DNA of 32,314 nucleotides from Chrysochromulina parva. Taxonomy: Eukaryota; Haptophyta; Prymnesiales; Chrysochromulinaceae. Positions 28,874-32,314 of the stretch are shown piece after piece. The stretch is from contig PJAB01000246.1 in the NCBI GenBank assembly GCA_002887195.1, positions 1 through 32,314 of the forward strand. Direction: 5' to 3'. The translations under genes and the position numbers were made by a program. Within the stretch, counting starts at the first letter, position 1, and every line of letters begins with the position of its first letter. A model generated the notes under the pieces. The model ran no database searches, was not told the origin of the DNA, and saw only the letters and a program-made list of their open reading frames with translations.

Positions 28874-30115
28874 ATGCTCACTCTGCTTGCACACCTCTCA
28901 CTCGATATCCTCGACGTCGATGTGTTTCGGGCCTTCTACGTGGCCGGCCTCGGCGCCGTCGAAGACCCCACGTGCTCGGATGCCTCGGTGCTTGTCATTA
29001 ATGCAGGCGCGTCGCAGCTGCGCATGCGATGCGGCGCGGTCGCACAGGTGTGGCGCGGCCACATCGAGATGTGGACCCGCGAGGCCTTGCCGAGGGTATG
29101 CCAGCGCCTCACGGAGCAATGCCAGCAGGTGATAGCGCCGATGATAGAGGCACGCCAGATTGACTGGACAGGCTCCATCGAGCTGCCCGAGCTTCTCGAC
29201 GACCTCAACGGCCAGCGGCTGCTCTGCCACTGCCCGCACGGCAATACTCTGCTCGTGCGCCGTGTGCCGCCGAGCTATTACATCTACGCACACGGTTCGC
29301 ACCCCGGTGGCATCGGCGGCCTAGTCGCGCTTACCCGTCTCGTGCACATCGTTCGACCGGGGACAGCCGCGCCGCTGCAGGCCTTCTGGTCGCACGTGCT
29401 GATGGCATCGCGCTGCGAGCTCGTCGAGCGTCCGCCCGTGGGCGACGGGCCGCCCACAGCGCATGCGATGGTACGCTTCTCGAGCGGCCAGCAGCTCATT
29501 TTCGATGAACGCGTGCCTGTGGCGGGCAGCAATGAGGCGGCGCTCGCCCCTGCCGCGCATGATTCGGACGCGGCATACGCGTACCACATCTGCGTGTACC
29601 TCGACTCGGTCGACGCCTTCCGCACCACCTTCGACGCGTGCGAGCGCGCCGCCGTCGTCTTTGCGAACCCAGCCCTCGACGCGAGTCCCCCAGAGGAGGG
29701 TAACGCGCGCTGCTGGGCCGAGGCCGAGGCGGCAGGCCAGTTTCGGATCAAAGACATGCTCACCGCACTCCCTGATGACGACGAGCAGCCCGTCAATCCA
29801 GACGGCTCGCGACCAGTCGCGCTCGTCCTCGAGGTGGCCGTGCGTTCGGTAGCCCACCGCAAATGCCCGCTGCCGCGAGCGGACATTGTCGCCGGCGGGG
29901 CGCAGGTCGAACCTCCCGCCGCCTTTGCAGGCTGCTCTCCGCTCATACCGCCGCCGCACTCCAAACCGGGCATGATCCGCATCCCGCACGGCCGTGGCGG
30001 CTTTGGTGAGGCCGCAAGGGCGCTCGCGCGCGAGAAGGCGGCGCGCGAGAAGGCAGCATCTCAGCCATCCAACGGCAACGCTTTCTCTTCTCCGGCGGCA
30101 GCGCGCTATAGGTAG
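28874..30115 (+). CDS. VOC-superfamily-like protein (glyoxalase/dioxygenase fold), function unknown
   Basis: The first in-frame ATG is at 28874 (413 aa); the frame upstream is open only from a GTG at 28802. The start LAHLSLDILDVDVFRAFYVA is a typical VOC beta-alpha opening, followed by INAGASQLRM and AQVWRGHIEMWT strands. A second half repeats the layout: LTRLVHIVRPGTAAPLQAFW, then MVRFSSGQQLIFDE, then YAYHICVYLDSVDAFRTTFD and AGQFRIKDM, with VALVLEVAVRSVAHRKCPLP. VOC proteins pair such modules around a metal or a bound ligand; the metal ligands here cannot be named with confidence. The last 50 residues are basic and helical (REKAAREKAA repeat). No pathway is assigned. Confidence 0.55.
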   Translation: MLTLLAHLSLDILDVDVFRAFYVAGLGAVEDPTCSDASVLVINAGASQLRMRCGAVAQVWRGHIEMWTREALPRVCQRLTEQCQQVIAPMIEARQIDWTGSIELPELLDDLNGQRLLCHCPHGNTLLVRRVPPSYYIYAHGSHPGGIGGLVALTRLVHIVRPGTAAPLQAFWSHVLMASRCELVERPPVGDGPPTAHAMVRFSSGQQLIFDERVPVAGSNEAALAPAAHDSDAAYAYHICVYLDSVDAFRTTFDACERAAVVFANPALDASPPEEGNARCWAEAEAAGQFRIKDMLTALPDDDEQPVNPDGSRPVALVLEVAVRSVAHRKCPLPRADIVAGGAQVEPPAAFAGCSPLIPPPHSKPGMIRIPHGRGGFGEAARALAREKAAREKAASQPSNGNAFSSPAAARYR

Positions 30116-30410
30116 TAGTCGCTTAGGAACCTCAACGAACAGGACTTAGCTCAACGGCACTTCAGCTTTTGCAAGCGGAGCGTGCGAGTCGTTATCCCAA
30201 TCAGCGGATGAGAAAACGATTCACGCATGCCACCCCGCCGCCGGTAGTTGGGGCTTGCGGGCCCCTATCCCCAAAATTCGAGTATTTTCGAAGAGAAACG
30301 TGAATGTGAACAGAGTCTCCTTTTGGGAGACGAGACTTGCCTTTTCGGGATTGCCATTTCCAGCACACAGGGCGGCCTTCAGGCTGCAGAAGGCCAAAAG
30401 CAGGCTTGTT
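30116..30410. other. Upstream region of the type II sulfotransferase gene
   Basis: This is a 295-base gap between two plus-strand genes. The sulfotransferase frame is open through it from 30255, but only from a TTG, so an earlier exon or a longer leader is possible. No regulatory element is recognised. Confidence 0.4.
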
Positions 30411-31610
30411 ATGTGGACAATTTATGCTTTGTTTTTAAGCTTTGCGCTGGAACCCGTGCAGGAGCTGAGCCCGGAGGTGGGTGTACGAGAAAAACAGCTC
30501 GAGGCGCAACCGAGCGAGCTCAAGGTGACGCACACAGCGGAGCAGAACTTATCGTACACGATGCCGGCGGAGCAGGAATTCGACTCGTTGCGGCGGGTGA
30601 CGGCAAATCCGTACGCTGACGTCCTTCATCCAACGTACGCTCATTACGCCAACCCCGTTCAGCTCCGTGCAACGAAGTCAGCAAAGACGATGCCGGCTGG
30701 GCAGGACTTTGATTCATTGCGACGGGTGACGAACATTTCGAGAAAGACACTGTACCCCATTCATGCGGATCATGGCGGCGCCACTCTCAGGCGTCTGATA
30801 GAAAACGTTCCCGTGCGCATCGCTTGGCACCACGTCCCAAAGTGTGGCACGTCCTTCGGCAACACGCTGGTCCACTGGGCGAACCAATCCCTGCCCGAGC
30901 ACGTTGACATCGGAGACGACGAGCGAGGCTTGATGGAGGCTTACCCACCCAAGGCATGGTTCTGGGACGATGGCCCCATCTTCTGGATGAAGGACGACAA
31001 CTTTGGCAACCACTTTGCCGTCGACGATGCCACCTTCGAGTCCTACCAAGGACGCTTTGTCGGCCTCTTCCGCGACCCCGCCTTACGGGCCGCTTCAGCC
31101 TACGACTGGTTCACGATGGATGAGCAAATCAACGGCTCGCGGGTGACCAAGGAAGAGTACGCTCGCCGCATCCGCGGTTCGCAGACCACCCAGCTCGCCG
31201 GCCAGCAGTTTGGCCTCTCGTGCCTCTGGATGAAGTATGGGTGCAGGGCCGTCATACCAGATGTTGATAAGGCCGTCGATCGGCTCTCGGGCTTTGCGTT
31301 TGTGGGGTTGACGGACCTATACGACCTGAGCGTCTGCCTCTTCCACGCCATGCACGGCGGTCGTTGCCTGCCAGTCGAGTTCACGAACACGCGGCCTGCA
31401 AGGGACCAAGCTCTGTTGCCTGGATCGTTCACTGCGTGGGGCGGAATGGTCGACGGGTACGATTGGAGGCTCTACAGTGAAGCGACTCGCATCTTCTTTG
31501 AGCGGCTGCAGCAATATGGCGTCAACGAGGCCAAGTGCCTCGCCCTCTGCCCCGAAGGTGGGGACCGCTTTGTACAATACCGAGACATCTTTCTGAGCCG
31601 AGGACTGTGA
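30411..31610 (+). CDS. Type II membrane sulfotransferase (Golgi, glycan-directed)
   Basis: The first in-frame ATG is at 30411 (399 aa). It opens with a short hydrophobic stretch MWTIYALFLSFALEP, a signal-anchor or signal peptide. A stem follows (residues 20-125) made of two copies of a 43-residue unit starting MPAEQEFDSLRRVT (51) and MPAGQDFDSLRRVT (94). The catalytic domain begins at IAWHHVPKCGTSFGNTLVHW (about 136-155), the PAPS 5'-phosphosulfate loop with Lys and Thr-Ser. FRDPALRAASAYDWF near 220 is the 3'-phosphate site with Arg and Ser. Two N-glycosylation sequons, NQS and NGS, fit a lumenal domain. Such enzymes move sulfate from PAPS to carbohydrate. The acceptor is unknown; an algal surface or scale polysaccharide is the likely context. 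Confidence 0.83.
   Translation: MWTIYALFLSFALEPVQELSPEVGVREKQLEAQPSELKVTHTAEQNLSYTMPAEQEFDSLRRVTANPYADVLHPTYAHYANPVQLRATKSAKTMPAGQDFDSLRRVTNISRKTLYPIHADHGGATLRRLIENVPVRIAWHHVPKCGTSFGNTLVHWANQSLPEHVDIGDDERGLMEAYPPKAWFWDDGPIFWMKDDNFGNHFAVDDATFESYQGRFVGLFRDPALRAASAYDWFTMDEQINGSRVTKEEYARRIRGSQTTQLAGQQFGLSCLWMKYGCRAVIPDVDKAVDRLSGFAFVGLTDLYDLSVCLFHAMHGGRCLPVEFTNTRPARDQALLPGSFTAWGGMVDGYDWRLYSEATRIFFERLQQYGVNEAKCLALCPEGGDRFVQYRDIFLSRGL
30558..30735 (+). repeat. Tandem duplication coding the stem of the sulfotransferase
   Basis: ACGATGCCGGC...GACTCGTTGCGGCGGGTGAC at 30558-30602 recurs with silent and missense changes at 30687-30731, 129 bases (43 codons) apart. The rest of the unit (LHPTYAHYANPVQLR / LYPIHADHGGATLR) is more diverged, so the duplication is old. 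Confidence 0.85.
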
Positions 31611-31717
31611 CGGAGTGCGATGAGACATGAGTCGGGGTGCGTCCGAGCCAATTTTCCCAGAATTTGTTATTCACACTTGACGCGTTGCACACGAAACGAA
31701 ATCGACGTGGATCTGTG

Positions 31718-32283
31718 ATGGCGGCATCTATTGATCCCATGGAGGCTCCCGCCGCGATTGCGCCTGGCTGGTTCAAGATGCTCGAGGAACTATCGCGCGG
31801 CCGCTTCCAGTGGCGCCTCCGCTGGCTGGAGCTCCGCCGTGCCAATCGTCTGCTCGTCTACTCCAAGGCAGAGGGCGGCGAGCCGGTTGGCATGGTGCCT
31901 CTCTCGATGGTGAAGGCCATAAGGCTAGGCCCCGCAGCCACGCCAGCGGTAGCCATGGCAGCCGCAGCCTCTGGCTCCGCACATGATCTCACGCTCGCCG
32001 TCAACGGCGAGCTGCTTCGGCTGCGGGCCACTAGTCCGGCGATCGCGGCGCTGTGGCTCGAGGAGCTGCGCTCCACTGTTGCTGCGGCGACCAATGGAGT
32101 GCCGCCACCATTGGTGGATCCGACGGCAGAGCAACGCGGCGGTGGAAACGCTCTCGAGGCGGCCGCCGTCACCGCCGAGGACTCACAGCCGTTCCCAGCC
32201 TCTGAGTCGCTCGCGGGAATTGCGCCGCTGCCGCCGCCGCCTCCGCCGCCGCCGCAGCCGCCGCAGCCGCAGCCGCAGCCGCA

Positions 32284-32314
<31 letters not shown>
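31718..32314 (+). CDS. PH-domain protein, 3' partial (runs off the right edge)
   Basis: The ATG is at 31718 and 199 codons are open to the last base with no stop. Residues 16-115 form a pleckstrin homology domain: an opening GWFKMLEELSRGRFQWRLRW, then LELRRANRLLVYSKAEGG, VGMVPLSMVKAIRL and a last helix SPAIAALWLEELRSTVAAA with the conserved Trp. PH domains bind phosphoinositides or proteins at membranes. The remaining part is disordered and passes into Pro and Gln-Pro repeats coded by CCG and CAGCCG at 32228-32314. What follows the edge would decide the function. It starts only 107 bases after the sulfotransferase stop. Confidence 0.8.
32228..32314 (+). repeat. (CCG)n / (CAGCCG)n tract coding poly-Pro and Gln-Pro
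   Basis: A triplet run within the open frame of the PH-domain gene reaches the right edge. Long CCG runs often end contigs or windows, so its length may be an assembly limit. Confidence 0.85.

Noticed and set aside
1..32314. CRISPR arrays, insertion sequences, rRNA genes, prophage
   Set aside because: No regularly spaced repeats with unique spacers, no transposase or integrase motifs, and no rRNA-like sequence; the tandem repeats are coding minisatellites.

Overview
The window looks like nuclear DNA from a GC-rich microalga, most likely a haptophyte. The eukaryotic marks are a CCT zeta chaperonin subunit, WDR55, a DHRS12-type dehydrogenase, a KICSTOR SZT2-like giant protein, an animal-type cryptochrome/photolyase, a PH domain, and one gene that only reads through after removal of two short GT-AG introns. 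The haptophyte guess rests on GC-rich, mostly intronless genes, on a Cys-rich apple-like module (spacing like C-x2-C-x2-C-G-Y-I-S-F-S) joined to a glycosyltransferase-like domain, and on Pro-rich Cys-rich surface proteins. It is an inference, not a proof.

Layout. 1-1182 (minus) is a membrane-anchored hydroxyproline-rich-type protein with two ten-cysteine modules that runs off the left edge. 1393-12804 (minus) is a single 3803-codon SZT2-like reading frame full of in-frame minisatellites. Divergent from it, 12934-14151 (plus) is the apple-like/glycosyltransferase-like protein, followed by WDR55 (14392-15576, plus). A convergent gap separates WDR55 from DHRS12 (16348-17349, minus), which is divergent from a bacterial-type CBM9-like secreted protein (17498-18721, plus). 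A small KOW/SH3-like protein (18952-19356, minus) follows. Then comes a spliced sulfotransferase-GT8 fusion (20006-22486, minus), divergent from CCT6 (23283-24905, plus). The photolyase/cryptochrome (25191-26930, minus) and a coiled-coil protein (27210-28661, minus) follow; the latter is divergent from a VOC-like protein (28874-30115, plus). A type II sulfotransferase (30411-31610, plus) and a PH-domain gene cut by the right edge (31718 onward, plus) close the window.

How the genes work together. Two groups stand out. One is core housekeeping: CCT6 (protein folding), WDR55 (ribosome biogenesis), SZT2-like (nutrient signalling to TORC1) and photolyase (DNA repair or light sensing). The other is glycan and surface biology: two sulfotransferase genes, a GT8 domain, a second glycosyltransferase-like protein, a CBM9-like carbohydrate-binding protein and a Pro-rich wall-type protein. 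No operon logic applies. Four divergent pairs share intergenic spaces of 129, 148, 212 and 796 bases.

Several open frames extend upstream of the first ATG only through GTG or TTG codons; starts given here are the first in-frame ATG. Both edge genes lack a stop inside the window and were found by direct translation. Most other long frames are antisense shadows caused by high GC.
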